DNA of 64,000 nt from Actinobaculum sp. 313 (GCF_003073475.1 NZ_CP029033.1:1860001-1924000); one strand, 5' to 3'. Positions 8,956 to 19,364 are shown, numbered from the stretch's first letter. Numbers and translations are program-made. Notes: a model not told the origin generated them from the sequence alone.

Positions 8956-9747
8956 CTAACGGCCCTTACCCTTAGATTCCCTGTAGGCTCGCCAAATCAT
9001 TTGCCCGGCCACGAAAAGCAGATACGCCGAGAACAGCACATTTCCTTGGAAAGGCGTGAACACCCCCGCCAGATAGGAGCTGAATGGCACACACACCGAG
9101 GCTGCCAGACCAACGATCAAACCGGCCCGCACATTGACGTTGCCTCGTTTCGTATTCGCAACAGTGCCGGAAATAGAGCCCGGAATCATCATAAGAAGAG
9201 AAGAGCCTCGCGCAACAAGATCCCCGATGCCGAAGAAGAACATCATCGCGGGCACCACGATGGCACCACCACCCACACCGATCGGCCCCGCAATAACACC
9301 GGTGAGTAATCCAGTGAGGATAAGCAGTAGAAAGGACAGCCACGTCATGTGAAAAGGCGAATCCCGCACCGGAATGACGAACCAAAGAGTGACGACAACC
9401 GCGAGGAGGAAAGCAACAAATGCTCCCTTGACAACGTTCAAGGGGAGGCGGTCAAGCAGCCTGCTACCGAGCTGCGCGCCGACCGTTATGCCTAAGGCAA
9501 GGGCCAACGCAACCAGCCAGTTGATGTTTCCACGCAACGCGTAGCTCGTAACGCCCACCAACGCCGTCGGCAACATGGCCGTGATCGACGTACCCGCGGC
9601 AACCTTGTGGTCCATGCCGATCCACAGCGTGAGAAGCGGAACGATAACCGTTCCACCACCAATCCCGAACAGTCCGGACAGAAGCCCGGCGGCTAATCCG
9701 GTGATGATGAGTCGAGGAATGGGGTACCGTCCATCAATTGCTTTCAC
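8956..9747 (-). CDS. TauE/SafE-family membrane permease
   Basis: 263-aa integral membrane protein of the TauE/SafE (DUF81) family, members of which export sulfite or organosulfur anions. Two internally similar halves each carry the glycine signature: GLLSGLFGIGGGTVIVPLL near residue 20 and TGVIAGPIGVGGGAIVVPAMMFF near residue 150, with about eight hydrophobic spans. Start is GTG at 9747. It is 42 bp downstream of the amidohydrolase gene on the same strand and may be co-transcribed with it. Substrate unknown. Confidence 0.9.
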   Translation of the reverse strand: MKAIDGRYPIPRLIITGLAAGLLSGLFGIGGGTVIVPLLTLWIGMDHKVAAGTSITAMLPTALVGVTSYALRGNINWLVALALALGITVGAQLGSRLLDRLPLNVVKGAFVAFLLAVVVTLWFVIPVRDSPFHMTWLSFLLLILTGLLTGVIAGPIGVGGGAIVVPAMMFFFGIGDLVARGSSLLMMIPGSISGTVANTKRGNVNVRAGLIVGLAASVCVPFSSYLAGVFTPFQGNVLFSAYLLFVAGQMIWRAYRESKGKGR

Positions 9748-9789
9748 GCAGCCAGTATAGGGCGTTGCTCCGCCGTAGAAGCGGCCTGT

Positions 9790-10893
9790 TCAGCGCCGGG
9801 GAACGGCCGCCTCCGTGTCGCGAAATGGCAGGCCATCGATAAACACCACCGACGGCTGCTGGGTCACCGCGATATCTTCCTCGGGGTCGGCGTCGTACAC
9901 CACAAAATCCGCCGGAGCTCCTTCTTCCCAGGTGGGCAGGCCAAGTCGGCGACGACCATCGTAGGACGCTGCCGCCATCACCACATCGGCTGGCATCCCG
10001 TCTGCCACCGCGCATATCAACTCCCGCGGCAGACCTCCTAGTTCGGCCACATCGCCATCGGTGTCGGATCCCATAATGAAATGCCCGCCGACTTCCAGCA
10101 TCAGGGCCACATGGTCGCGGCGCCGTGCATCCATGGCGAGCATATGTTCCTTATACACCGGGTACTTGGTGGCCCGCGCCGCAATATCGGGGAACGTGGC
10201 CACCTGTCGCAGGGTCGGGTCAACCAGAATGCCCTGATCCCGTGCCTCGATGAAATGATCGCGTACCATGCCAGAGCCGTGCTCAATGCTGTCGACGCCG
10301 GCCTCCAACAAATCATCAACGGTCCTAGCCGCGAAGGTGTGCACCGCGACGCGCGCACCGGCATCGTGTACTGCGGCGACGGCGTCCACCAGCACGTTGC
10401 GTGGCCACAGTGCGCGCAGATCGGAGTCCGCTCCTTCCGAGCGGTCGATCCAGTCTCCGACGATTTTCACCCAGCCATCGCCCCGCCGCGCCTGCCGTTC
10501 CGCTTCTGCGGGTAGATCGCGCGGTTCCAGCTCGACGGCGAGGTAGCGCAGGTAGCGCATCGGGCGCGCCAGGTGTTGACCGGCCCGCAGCACCTTGGGC
10601 AGGCCGGAGCCTAATAGGGGCGCGACGTCGCGTTGTGCGCCCATTTCTCGGATGTGTGTAACACCCAGACCACGGCACACCATCAGCCGCCTTAACACCT
10701 CAGCATCGCAGACCTGTTCCGGCGTGCGGCTCAGGCCCGGGTGTGTATGTGCGTCCAGGAGACCGGGGTAAATCCAACCGGTGATCTGCTCAACCGGACC
10801 GGACGGCGCGCAGTAGCTGATGAGTCCGTCCTTGATCCACACCTCGCTACGTTCGCTACCCCGCAAGGTGCCCGTCAGGTGATAGCCGGTCAT
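9790..10893 (-). CDS. Amidohydrolase-superfamily metal-dependent hydrolase
   Basis: 367-aa TIM-barrel amidohydrolase. The metal and catalytic positions are in order: HxH in DAHTHPG (about residues 48-54), the bridging Lys in WVKIVGDW, His in AVHTFA, His in IEHGSGM and the catalytic Asp in GSDTDG. The C-terminal GAPADFVVYDADPEED closes the small beta-sandwich, as in imidazolonepropionase- and prolidase-like members. Only 28 bp separate it from ffh upstream, so it is probably at the end of the ftsY-ffh transcription unit. Substrate cannot be inferred. Confidence 0.88.
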   Translation of the reverse strand: MTGYHLTGTLRGSERSEVWIKDGLISYCAPSGPVEQITGWIYPGLLDAHTHPGLSRTPEQVCDAEVLRRLMVCRGLGVTHIREMGAQRDVAPLLGSGLPKVLRAGQHLARPMRYLRYLAVELEPRDLPAEAERQARRGDGWVKIVGDWIDRSEGADSDLRALWPRNVLVDAVAAVHDAGARVAVHTFAARTVDDLLEAGVDSIEHGSGMVRDHFIEARDQGILVDPTLRQVATFPDIAARATKYPVYKEHMLAMDARRRDHVALMLEVGGHFIMGSDTDGDVAELGGLPRELICAVADGMPADVVMAAASYDGRRRLGLPTWEEGAPADFVVYDADPEEDIAVTQQPSVVFIDGLPFRDTEAAVPRR

Positions 10894-10921
10894 CTGCGCT
10901 CCGATCCGCCCGCGCTACTCC

Positions 10922-12520
10922 TCAGCGCAGGAAGCGCTGCAGGTCCGTCATATCGATATCGTCCAGGCTGGGGTGAGCCGCCCCGGCATTGGTCGGCTGT
11001 TGTGGCAGTCCGAAGGCACTTCCCGGCGCGGACTGCGTGCCGGCGGCCTGTTGCGCTTCGAGATTGGCCCGTGCTGCGGCCTCCGCCTCCTGGCGAGCAC
11101 GCTTCGCCGGATTGCCGGAACGTCCTTTCTTCGAGCCTGATCGCTTCTTCTGCGAACGCTTCACCTTGCGGGAGCCGCCTCCCCCACCTCCGGACATCCC
11201 CGGCATGCCGGGCACCCCGCCGCCGCGGGAGAGCTGCTGCATCATCTTGCGGGCCTGCTCGAAGCGGTTAATGAACGCGTTGATTTCCTGCACCGTGGTA
11301 CCGGAACCGTTGGCAATCCGTAGACGACGCGAACCGTTGAGAATCTTCGGGTCGTTCCGCTCCGCCGGTGTCATGGAGTTCACGATGGCCTCAATACGGT
11401 CAACCGAGCTCTCATCGAATTCCTCCAGCGCCTGCCGGTACTGTCCCATTCCCGGCAGCATTCCCATGATCTTCTTCATGGAACCCATGCGCTTGATCTG
11501 GTGCAGCTGATCGATGAAGTCGTTCAGGGTGAAGTCGCCGCCAGCCATCTTATTGGCCAGTTCGGCTTGTTGCTGTTCATCCCAGGTCCGCTCCGCCTGC
11601 TCGATAAGGGTGAGAATGTCACCCATATCGAGGATGCGCGAGGCCATTCGGTCGGCGTGGAACTGTTCGAAGTCGCCGAGCTTCTCGCCGGTAGACGCGA
11701 AAAGAATCGGAACACCGGTGACCCCGCGCACCGATAGCGCCGCACCACCACGGGTGTCTCCGTCGAGTTTGGAAAGTACGACGCCGGTGAATCCAACTCC
11801 TTCTTGGAAGGCGTTGGCCGTCGCAACGGCATCCTGGCCGATCATGGCATCAACCACGAACAGCACCTCGTCCGGATTGACGGCAGCGCGAATATCAATC
11901 GCCTGCTGCATCATCTCCTCGTCGACGCCGAGCCGTCCCGCGGTATCCACCACGACGATGTCATAACCCTGCTCACTCGCATGAGCCACGCCGCTACGAG
12001 CCACCTGCACCGGGTCGCCGACTCCATTGCCCGGTTCAGGCGCCCACACATCAACCCCGGCCTGCTCGCCGACCACCTGAAGCTGGGTGACGGCATTTGG
12101 ACGCTGCAAGTCGGACGCCACTAAGAGTACTCGATGCGACCTCTCGCGCAGCCACACGCCAAGCTTTCCAGCCAACGTGGTCTTTCCAGCGCCCTGCAAG
12201 CCGGCGAGCATGATGACGGTGGGCGGGTTCGCCGCCAGCGCGAGCTCCCGCGACTGTCCGCCGAGGATCTCCACCAACTCATCGTTGACGATTCGCACCA
12301 CCTGCTGCGCCGGGTTCAGCGCTTGCGATGCGAGCGCACCGGTAGCCTTCTCCCGCACTGCCGCGGTGAAGGAACGGACAACAGGGAGCGCGACATCCGC
12401 ATCCAACAGTGCGCGCCGGATCTCGGAAACGGTCTCCTCCACATCTGCTGCGGAGAGCCGCCCCTTCGAGCGCAGATTCTTAAATGAGCCGGTAATACGG
12501 TCGGAGAGCGTATTAAACAC
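10922..12520 (-). CDS. ffh: Signal recognition particle protein Ffh
   Basis: GTPase of the signal recognition particle; binds signal peptides emerging from the ribosome and docks with FtsY. N domain, then the G domain with P-loop GLQGAGKTT (about 106-114), DTAGRLGVDE and TKLDGDTRGG, then the methionine-rich M domain (DFIDQLHQIKRMGSMKK, MLPGMGQYRQ, SGTTVQEINAFI). The tail is unusually long, 532 aa in all, with a Gly-rich run, a basic KRSQKKRSGSKKGRSG block and a Pro/Gln end typical of actinobacterial Ffh. Start is GTG with AGGCAGGA before it. It follows ftsY by about 140 bp. Confidence 0.97.
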   Translation of the reverse strand: MFNTLSDRITGSFKNLRSKGRLSAADVEETVSEIRRALLDADVALPVVRSFTAAVREKATGALASQALNPAQQVVRIVNDELVEILGGQSRELALAANPPTVIMLAGLQGAGKTTLAGKLGVWLRERSHRVLLVASDLQRPNAVTQLQVVGEQAGVDVWAPEPGNGVGDPVQVARSGVAHASEQGYDIVVVDTAGRLGVDEEMMQQAIDIRAAVNPDEVLFVVDAMIGQDAVATANAFQEGVGFTGVVLSKLDGDTRGGAALSVRGVTGVPILFASTGEKLGDFEQFHADRMASRILDMGDILTLIEQAERTWDEQQQAELANKMAGGDFTLNDFIDQLHQIKRMGSMKKIMGMLPGMGQYRQALEEFDESSVDRIEAIVNSMTPAERNDPKILNGSRRLRIANGSGTTVQEINAFINRFEQARKMMQQLSRGGGVPGMPGMSGGGGGGSRKVKRSQKKRSGSKKGRSGNPAKRARQEAEAAARANLEAQQAAGTQSAPGSAFGLPQQPTNAGAAHPSLDDIDMTDLQRFLR

Positions 12521-12659
12521 AGTCCTGCCTTCGGTTTGTGATCGTCATACTTCGCACAGTCTACGCCAGTCGGCTATCGCAATGCCCGGTACGCCCTCGC
12601 CTCCTCCCGTCCGAGAATCATCACGGCTGCATGAGGGACGAAGGGACGCCTCGAAGTTG

Positions 12660-13900
12660 TCAGCCCAGAAGGGCGTCGACAAAGTCCTCCGGTACGAAGG
12701 GCGCAAGGTCGTCTGCACCCTCCCCCAGGCCGATGAACTTAACGGGCACTCCGAGTTCGCGCTGCACTGCGATGACGATGCCGCCCTTCGCCGTGCCATC
12801 CAGCTTAGTCAGAACAATGCCTGTAATGCCGGTGACCTCGGCGAACACCTGCGCCTGACGCATCCCGTTCTGCCCGGTTGTGGCATCCAGAACGAGTAGT
12901 ACTTCGCTCACCGGCGCCTGACGCTCCATCACCCTCTTGATTTTGCCGAGCTCGTCCATCAGTCCCGCCTTGTTCTGCAGACGGCCGGCGGTATCAACGA
13001 CGACGACGTCGACGCCGCGTTCGGTTCCCTGTTTAATCGCTTCGAAGGCGACCGAGGCCGGATCGGCACCCTCGCGTTCCGAGCGCACAACGTCAACGCC
13101 CACACGCTCGCCCCAGGTGGTGAGCTGGTCCGCCGCGGCGGCACGGAAAGTGTCGGCCGCACCGAGAAGCACCGTCTTTCCTTCTGCAACGAGTACGCGC
13201 GCCAGCTTTCCGACCGTTGTCGTCTTTCCGGTACCGTTCACACCGACCATCAAGATAGAAGCGGGATGAGAGACCTCACTTCCGGTGCTACCCGGGGTAA
13301 CATCAGCGTCGTCCGGGGAAGATGCCGCCGCAGTCTCATCCGCATTTGACACGGGCGCCTCCACATGCAGGCTGCGATCCATATCGGCATCGACGAGGCG
13401 AATGAGTTCAGATCGGAGGATGGCCCGTACACGCTCGGGATCCCGCGTGCCTTCAACCTTCGTTTGCGTGCGCAGGGCGTCCATGATTTCCGCCGTCGGA
13501 TCCAGCCCGACATCGGCCATCAGCAGGGTATCTTCAATTTCTTCCCAGTCCGCCGGCGACAAATCACCACGGGAAAGAATGGATAGCAGAGTCTTGCCGA
13601 GTCCCCGGATCGGGCAAGCCGGGCGCGCAGGCGTTGCATTCGTGATGGAAGCGACTCCGGCATCTCGAGCGGGACAACCGTGATTTCCGGCTCGGCCACT
13701 ACCTCCGGCTCGCCGGGAAGGGCCTGATCACCTGCTGGTACCGCTTCTTCAGAACCGGCCTCCGGAAGCGCGGGCTTCTCCTGCACGGGCGGCAGGCGGT
13801 AGTCGTCGCGCCGCCTTCCCTTCACCACAACGGCTGCAATCACACCAACCGCGGCGAGAATGGCAACGATGATAATAGTGATCGTCTGAGTCTTATCCAC
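12660..13900 (-). CDS. ftsY: SRP receptor FtsY, frame broken at a G run
   Basis: Membrane receptor GTPase that docks the SRP. The N-terminal part (from 13900, MDKTQTITIIIVAILAAVG) carries a membrane anchor of about 20 residues and an acidic linker; the NG domain follows with VGVNGTGKTTTVGKLA, DTFRAAAADQL, DTAGRLQNK and TKLDGTAKGG, ending at 12660. The two parts are in different frames. The join lies at 13598-13606: the minus strand reads TCC GGG GAC TCG, while a fifth G gives TCC GGG GGA CTC GGC AAG, i.e. SGGLGKTLLSILSRG, exactly the expected connection. FtsY is essential, so an undercalled base in the run CCCC at 13603-13606 is the likeliest explanation. Restored length is about 413 aa. Confidence 0.93.
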
Positions 13901-14098
13901 GCAGCCAGTCTAGCGGGACCGGTACCGCTAGCGTAGAGCGTCCGCTCACAACGTCGCGGATCACAGCCCGCTGCGCGGTTGATATCTGTATTCACCCCTG
14001 AGCAACGTATCCGTCTCCAACCAGAGTGCCGCCATCCAGATACCTTCGCTTGGCGGCGGTGCGACCACGCCGCCTACCCCGCCCCTATGGCGCAGCGT

Positions 14099-14758
14099 TT
14101 AGGCTGAGCGGCGCTGCTGCATACTCGGCTTTGGCCATGTGGGTTGCAGCGGATGTGAGTCCTGCACGAGGTCGCTCAGCGGATCGATGCCACTAGCCGC
14201 TTGGCGTGGACCGGTTGGAGCGTTATCCACGCTATCCGCAGCAGTTTGTGCCACCGCGTTTTCATCGCCAGCAGCGTTTCCCTGTACTGCGTGCGCCGCC
14301 TCCGCAGGCTCCAAATCGCCAGACGGCTCCTCGCCCTCGCCCCTTTTGGATGGCAATACCGCCGACGCAGCTTCGCTCACCTTGGCAAAGACCGGAGCGG
14401 AGACCGCCTTCATCGACGCCGTCGCGTGCCGTTCCATGGTGACCATCCGGCTCCACTCGTTCTCGATATCCTCCGGACGAATGTAGGGGTCGTCATCCAC
14501 CGGAAAACTGCTAAAGACATCCGAGACTCCAGCATCTCTGACCCGCACCTCAAAATCGTCGACAGACGCACCGTCCGAACGCAATGCGCTCACCGTGTCG
14601 GAGACTACCGAGTTGACGTCGCGCCCACTCGAAGCGAACACGAGGTAGTAGATTGTCCAGACCGCAGCCAAAACAGCGAGCACGATGAGAATTGCAGCAA
14701 ACACGTAGTCAATTATCGCCGAGAATCTGTATGAATTCAGTGAGGCGCGGCTCGACAC
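14099..14758 (-). CDS. Single-span membrane protein of unknown function
   Basis: 219 aa. One hydrophobic segment near the N-terminus (AAILIVLAVLAAVWTIYYLV, about residues 20-40), then about 180 polar, Ala/Glu/Ser-rich residues with low-complexity stretches (EEPSGDLEPAEAAHAV). It lies between smc and ftsY on the same strand, with about 200 bp on either side and no overlapping ends, so operon membership is uncertain. I do not recognise a family. Confidence 0.6.
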   Translation of the reverse strand: MSSRASLNSYRFSAIIDYVFAAILIVLAVLAAVWTIYYLVFASSGRDVNSVVSDTVSALRSDGASVDDFEVRVRDAGVSDVFSSFPVDDDPYIRPEDIENEWSRMVTMERHATASMKAVSAPVFAKVSEAASAVLPSKRGEGEEPSGDLEPAEAAHAVQGNAAGDENAVAQTAADSVDNAPTGPRQAASGIDPLSDLVQDSHPLQPTWPKPSMQQRRSA

Positions 14759-14930
14759 GCCGTGAACTCCATTACACCCTCACGTTGTGCATGTCAAGCA
14801 TTTCGCAACAATTTGATAAAGCTTGGTTTCGTTCCGATTACACAATAATGCGGCTCAGACGGGCAGGGTTGCCCATAGTGGCAAGATTCCGCCAGTACCG
14901 CCGTTATACGATGTTTATCGCCTCGGCCGC

Positions 14931-17900
14931 TCATTGTGGTGCCATATCGCGCATTCGCTGCGACACCACACTGGTGAGACCTTCCTCACGCATCGCGACA
15001 CCGTAGAGTGTATCGGCGATTTCCATGGTCCGTTTCTGGTGAGTGATGATCAGCAGTTGGGACGAGTGCTGCAGCTCCTTGAAGATCTCGATCAGGCGCG
15101 ACAGGTTCACGTCGTCGAGCGCTGCCTCCACCTCATCCATGACATAGAACGGGGAGGGACGCGCCATGAAAATTGCCACCAGGAATGCAATGGCCGTCAA
15201 TGACCGCTCGCCACCGGATAGCAACGACAGTCGCTTCACCCGCTTTCCTGCCGGTCGGGCCTCAATTTCGATACCGGTTGTCAGCGGCGAGTCGGGGTCC
15301 GTGAGAACGAGACGCCCCTCGCCGCCAGGAAAAAGTCGCGCGAAGACCTCCGTGAAACGGTCGGCGACATCGGCCAATGCTGATCGCAGCACATCTTCGA
15401 TATGCTCATCGAGATCGCGAACGATCTGCAGCAAGTCATCGCGAGACTTGCGCAGATCCATGAGTTGACCGGCCAGGTAACGTTGCCGCTCCTCCAACGC
15501 GGCATGTTCCTCCAGCGCCAGCGGATTGATCTTCCCAAGCCGTGCCAGATCGCGCTCCGCTCGCGCCAACCTTCTCTCCTGTTCCGCGCGCACATAGGGC
15601 ACTTCGCCATCTTCGGTGGGGATCATGGCAAGAGGTCCGTACTCCTCGATAAGACCCTCCGCCTCCATTCCCAGTTCTTCCAGGGCCTGCGCCGAAAGTT
15701 GCTCAAACCGTAGGCGCAGCTCTGCGCGAGCCAGTTCGCGGCGATGGCCGAGATCCGCTAGTTCACGCTGCGCGGACTGCAGTTCGTCAAGGTGCCGCCG
15801 AGCGGCGGAAATCTCCGTTTCCCGTGCCGAACGCGACGAATCCGCTGCAGCACGCTTCTCTCCCACCTGTGTGCGCAGCGCTCCGGCCGCGGAAAGCGCA
15901 CGTTGCGCCCATACGCCAACCTCGGATGCCGACTGCGCCGCCACCGCCCGCCGTTGTGCCGCCTGCTCCTCCCGGCGGATTCGCTCCTCGACCGCAGCCG
16001 CCTGGCGGCGCAGAGACTCTCCGCGTCCGGCAATGGCGCGAAGGCGTTCTTCCCGCGTACGCAAATGCAGACGTGCTTCCGTCTCCGCCTGCCGTGCGGT
16101 GCGGGTCTTCTGATGCGCCTCGTCCCGTTGCTTGCCCGCTTCCTGCACGCGCTCCTCGAATGCCTCCGGCCCGGTACTGGCTACCTCTTGCCGTGCTTGA
16201 AGGCCGAGCAAGGCCGCACGGCGCTCTTCGAGTTCGCTGAGAAGCCGCTCCTGACGCTCTTCAGATCGGGTGACCTCCTCGGAGGCATTGGCCAGCGTTT
16301 GCCGTAACGCGCCCAGCTGCGCCGTGGTAGCTGCGAGTTTTGAATCGCGCGCCGCCAACTCAGCCCCCGTTCGCTCATTCTCCGCCTCAGCCTCCGCTAA
16401 CCGCGACTCGGCCTCCGCCAGACTCCGTGCCAGTGACTGCGCCGTTTGCGCCGCCTCCTGCGCCTGCCCAAGCGCCTCTTCGTATGCGCTCTGCCGGGCG
16501 AGTAAGGATGCCTGGGAGTTCTCCCCTCCCCATGCCCGGTAGGCGGTGAGCACATCGCCCTGCCGCGTCGCCACCAGTGGCGCGCCCGCGTCGATGAGTT
16601 TGCGCGCGGTCACGAGGTCGGCAGCGAGGGCAGCTCCGGCAAGCAAATGATTCACGGCACTTTGTATACCGGGCTGGGCCTCAAGAACAGAAAGCGCGAC
16701 AACGGCCGCGTCAACATCTGGCTGAACGTGTTGCCAGGCCTCCGCCAGTGCGCGCGTGTTCTCCTCCTCCCGCTCATCGGCCCCACCGGCCGAAGTAATG
16801 ACAATTTCCAAGTGACCGGCCGCGGCTTCCCGCGCGGCGCGCAGCGTGTCCACCGCCGCGTCCAAATCCTTACCGACAACCGCCGTCGCCGCACCAGCCA
16901 GTGCCGCCTCCAGAGCCGTTTCCCACCCCTGGTCAACCCTGAGTTGCTCCCGCAAAACGCCGGTGATGCGCGGGCCGGATTCCAGCGCCCATGCCGTGGC
17001 GTCCTCCGGAACCAGCGACAACCCCAGCGCATCCGCTTTGGCGTTCCACGCGGCTGCCTGTTCTCGCGCTTCCTGCTGTGCGTCACGCGCCTGAGCCACA
17101 GCACGCTGCGCGGCCGCCAACTCACGCGAAGTCTCCTCATGAGTGATCGCTAGAACATCGTCGGTATCCGATGCGGCCACAATATCCTCTTCGAGGCGAG
17201 CGCACTCCGTAGCCGCATTGTTAGCACGTGCGCGAGCTGCCTCTAACGACGTCGCCACTCGCTCCGCTTCCTCGCCCAGCGACTCTATTCTGGTTGTAAC
17301 CGTTTGAATCTGCCCCAGCAGGCGGGCAGCGTCTTCGCGACGGTCGGCAGCCGCACGGTTCAGTTCCGCCAACTCGCGTTCGACCGTGCGTTCGTGCGCC
17401 TCAAGTTTCTCGCGCTCCGCGATGGCCTGCGTCAAACGGTCCTGGGAGGCGGTGACTTCCTCGGCCAAGGAATCTTCTTGTTGTTGTGCCTCGGCCGCCC
17501 GCTGCCGGATCTCTTCGGGTGTTTCGCCGTGGCTACGCCCGGTAGTGGCCGCCTGTAGCGAACGCACACGTTCCGCAGCCACCTGACCGAGCGAGCGAAA
17601 CCGCTCCTCCAGGGATGTCAGGCGCTCCCATTGTTCGGTGAGTCGCGCCAGTTCCGGACTCGCCTGCGCCGCCGCCTCCTCCAACGCCGCCACGCGTTCA
17701 CGCGCCGCTTCCACCTGCCGTGCGTTCTCCGCCTGCTGTTGAGCGAGTTTCTCAGCATCCACATGCTCCGCTTGGACGCGCGCCTGTTGCTGTGCCAGAT
17801 CGTCGGCCAGTAGTCGGGAGCGTGCATCGCGCGCATCAGCCTGGATGATCTGTGCGCGCCGCGCCGCCTCCGCCTGCTTGGCAAGCGGTCCGAGTTGACG

Positions 17901-18497
17901 CCGCAGCTCGGTGGTGAGGTCCTCGATGCGGGTAAAGGAACCTTGCATTGATTCCAGTTTGCGCAGCGCCTTTTCCTTGCGCCGCCGATGCTTCAAAACG
18001 CCGGCAGCCTCCTCAATGAAACCGCGTCGGTCCTCCGGGTTCGCCGTCAAAACCGCGTCGAGCCGCCCCTGGCCGATCACAACGTGCATCTCACGGCCCA
18101 TACCCGTATCGGAAAGAAGCTCCTGAATATCGAGTAGGCGGCAGGAGGTTCCATTGATCGCGTACTCGGACCCGCCCGAACGGAATAGCGTCCGCGATAT
18201 CGTCACTTCGGTGTAGTCAATGGGCAGGGCACTGTCGGCGTTATCGATGGTTAACGCAACTTCAGCACGTCCCAGCGCGGGACGCTTCGACGTGCCGGCG
18301 AAGATGACATCGGCCATGGCGCTACCGCGCAGCGTCTTTACTCCCTGTTCCCCCATCACCCAGGCGAGCGCATCCACCACATTCGACTTCCCCGAACCGT
18401 TCGGGCCGACGACGCAGTTAATCCCCGGTTCGAAGCGCATGGTGGTGGCGGATGCGAAGGATTTGAATCCGCGCAACGTCAAGGTCTTCAAATGCAC
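14931..18497 (-). CDS. smc: Chromosome segregation protein SMC
   Basis: Condensin ATPase, about 1188 aa. N-terminal head with FKSFA, P-loop GPNGSGKSN (about residues 32-40) and QGRLDAVL; long coiled coils very rich in Ala, Glu, Gln and Arg; a hinge in the middle (GPRITGVLREQL, AAVVALSVLEAQPGIQSAV region); C-terminal head with signature LSLLSGGERSLTAIAF and Walker B FYVMDEVEAALDD. Two GTG starts compete: 18506 (MGYVHLK) and 18497 (MHLKTLTLRGFKSF). Neither has a Shine-Dalgarno. A TATTGT hexamer ends 7 bp before 18497, consistent with a leaderless transcript, and MHLK/MYLK is the usual SMC start, so I chose 18497. The gene order smc then ftsY then ffh is conserved in actinobacteria. Confidence 0.96.
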   Translation of the reverse strand: MHLKTLTLRGFKSFASATTMRFEPGINCVVGPNGSGKSNVVDALAWVMGEQGVKTLRGSAMADVIFAGTSKRPALGRAEVALTIDNADSALPIDYTEVTISRTLFRSGGSEYAINGTSCRLLDIQELLSDTGMGREMHVVIGQGRLDAVLTANPEDRRGFIEEAAGVLKHRRRKEKALRKLESMQGSFTRIEDLTTELRRQLGPLAKQAEAARRAQIIQADARDARSRLLADDLAQQQARVQAEHVDAEKLAQQQAENARQVEAARERVAALEEAAAQASPELARLTEQWERLTSLEERFRSLGQVAAERVRSLQAATTGRSHGETPEEIRQRAAEAQQQEDSLAEEVTASQDRLTQAIAEREKLEAHERTVERELAELNRAAADRREDAARLLGQIQTVTTRIESLGEEAERVATSLEAARARANNAATECARLEEDIVAASDTDDVLAITHEETSRELAAAQRAVAQARDAQQEAREQAAAWNAKADALGLSLVPEDATAWALESGPRITGVLREQLRVDQGWETALEAALAGAATAVVGKDLDAAVDTLRAAREAAAGHLEIVITSAGGADEREEENTRALAEAWQHVQPDVDAAVVALSVLEAQPGIQSAVNHLLAGAALAADLVTARKLIDAGAPLVATRQGDVLTAYRAWGGENSQASLLARQSAYEEALGQAQEAAQTAQSLARSLAEAESRLAEAEAENERTGAELAARDSKLAATTAQLGALRQTLANASEEVTRSEERQERLLSELEERRAALLGLQARQEVASTGPEAFEERVQEAGKQRDEAHQKTRTARQAETEARLHLRTREERLRAIAGRGESLRRQAAAVEERIRREEQAAQRRAVAAQSASEVGVWAQRALSAAGALRTQVGEKRAAADSSRSARETEISAARRHLDELQSAQRELADLGHRRELARAELRLRFEQLSAQALEELGMEAEGLIEEYGPLAMIPTEDGEVPYVRAEQERRLARAERDLARLGKINPLALEEHAALEERQRYLAGQLMDLRKSRDDLLQIVRDLDEHIEDVLRSALADVADRFTEVFARLFPGGEGRLVLTDPDSPLTTGIEIEARPAGKRVKRLSLLSGGERSLTAIAFLVAIFMARPSPFYVMDEVEAALDDVNLSRLIEIFKELQHSSQLLIITHQKRTMEIADTLYGVAMREEGLTSVVSQRMRDMAPQ

Positions 18498-18566
18498 GTA
18501 TCCCACAATAGGGCACGTTTAAGCCCCTAGCGGTCATCCGGCCTGGGCGTGGGAGAAATCCTGCGC

Positions 18567-19364
18567 TTACGCCGGTTCCTCCAGGCCGGCTGCGATGGCA
18601 TCGGCCACGGTATCCACTGCCTGCCGCGCATCGGCGTCGGGGCTGGAAACGGTAACCGTATCGCCGAAGCTGACACCCAACAGCATCAGCGTCATCATCG
18701 AGTCGGCCTCCGCGCCATTGACAAGGATCCGCACTGGCTGTTTGGCTACCAGTTGTGCCAGGAGAGCCGCCGGACGCGCATGCAGGCCAGCACTATCGGC
18801 AATTACCACCTGCCGGGAGTACTGCCGCCCGGACGCCGGGACTGCACCAGCGTCGCTCGTGCCGCCGGTCGCCGACTCGGTGCCTACCTGCACCGAGCGC
18901 ATCTGGTGCCCGTCCGTCGAGGCACCGGTGAAGCTCGCGTTGCCCGTCACTCCGGGCCCATCCTCGGAAATCCATTGGGCTAGTGGCGATGCAACCGCAT
19001 TAAGAACTTCATCAACACCCGCTCCGGCTTGCGCGGCAGCGCTACCGGCCACGGTTCCCTCCAGGAAAGGACCGGCTCCAAGAATCCTGCGCGGCCTTCC
19101 ATCCGCAACCGTCCCACCGGCCTCAACGGCCATTTCCGCACTCATACGTGCCGAGCCGAGATCGGCCATAAGGACCACATGTTCACAGCGCTGTTCCACT
19201 TCTTCACAGGCGGCCAACACAGCGGTGAAATCCGAGCCATACCCACCGTCCGCATCGCCGCCGGTCGGTACTAGCACAAGCGTCGGCGCCATTTGCGCCG
19301 CCAATTCCGCTACCGCCTGCGCCGCCTTCGCCGAGTGCGAGACCAGCACAAAACCGACGCTCAT
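18567..19364 (-). CDS. dhaM: DhaM phosphotransferase subunit with fused HPr domain
   Basis: Phosphoryl donor for the PTS-dependent dihydroxyacetone kinase. The N-terminal ~130 residues form an EIIA-mannose-type domain with the active histidine in LVSHSAKAA (His 10). An Ala/Gly/Thr-rich linker of about 45 residues leads to a C-terminal HPr domain with active-site GLHARPAA and the regulatory-serine-like SMMTLMLLGVSFGD. E. coli DhaM has in addition an enzyme I-like domain; it is absent here, so enzyme I must be encoded elsewhere. The ATG overlaps the dhaL stop (ATGA at 19361-19364), indicating translational coupling. Confidence 0.94.
   Translation of the reverse strand: MSVGFVLVSHSAKAAQAVAELAAQMAPTLVLVPTGGDADGGYGSDFTAVLAACEEVEQRCEHVVLMADLGSARMSAEMAVEAGGTVADGRPRRILGAGPFLEGTVAGSAAAQAGAGVDEVLNAVASPLAQWISEDGPGVTGNASFTGASTDGHQMRSVQVGTESATGGTSDAGAVPASGRQYSRQVVIADSAGLHARPAALLAQLVAKQPVRILVNGAEADSMMTLMLLGVSFGDTVTVSSPDADARQAVDTVADAIAAGLEEPA

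Noticed and set aside
12660-13900. Programmed frameshifting in ftsY
   Set aside because: No slippery heptamer with downstream structure is evident, and four other genes show the same one-base loss in G/C runs.
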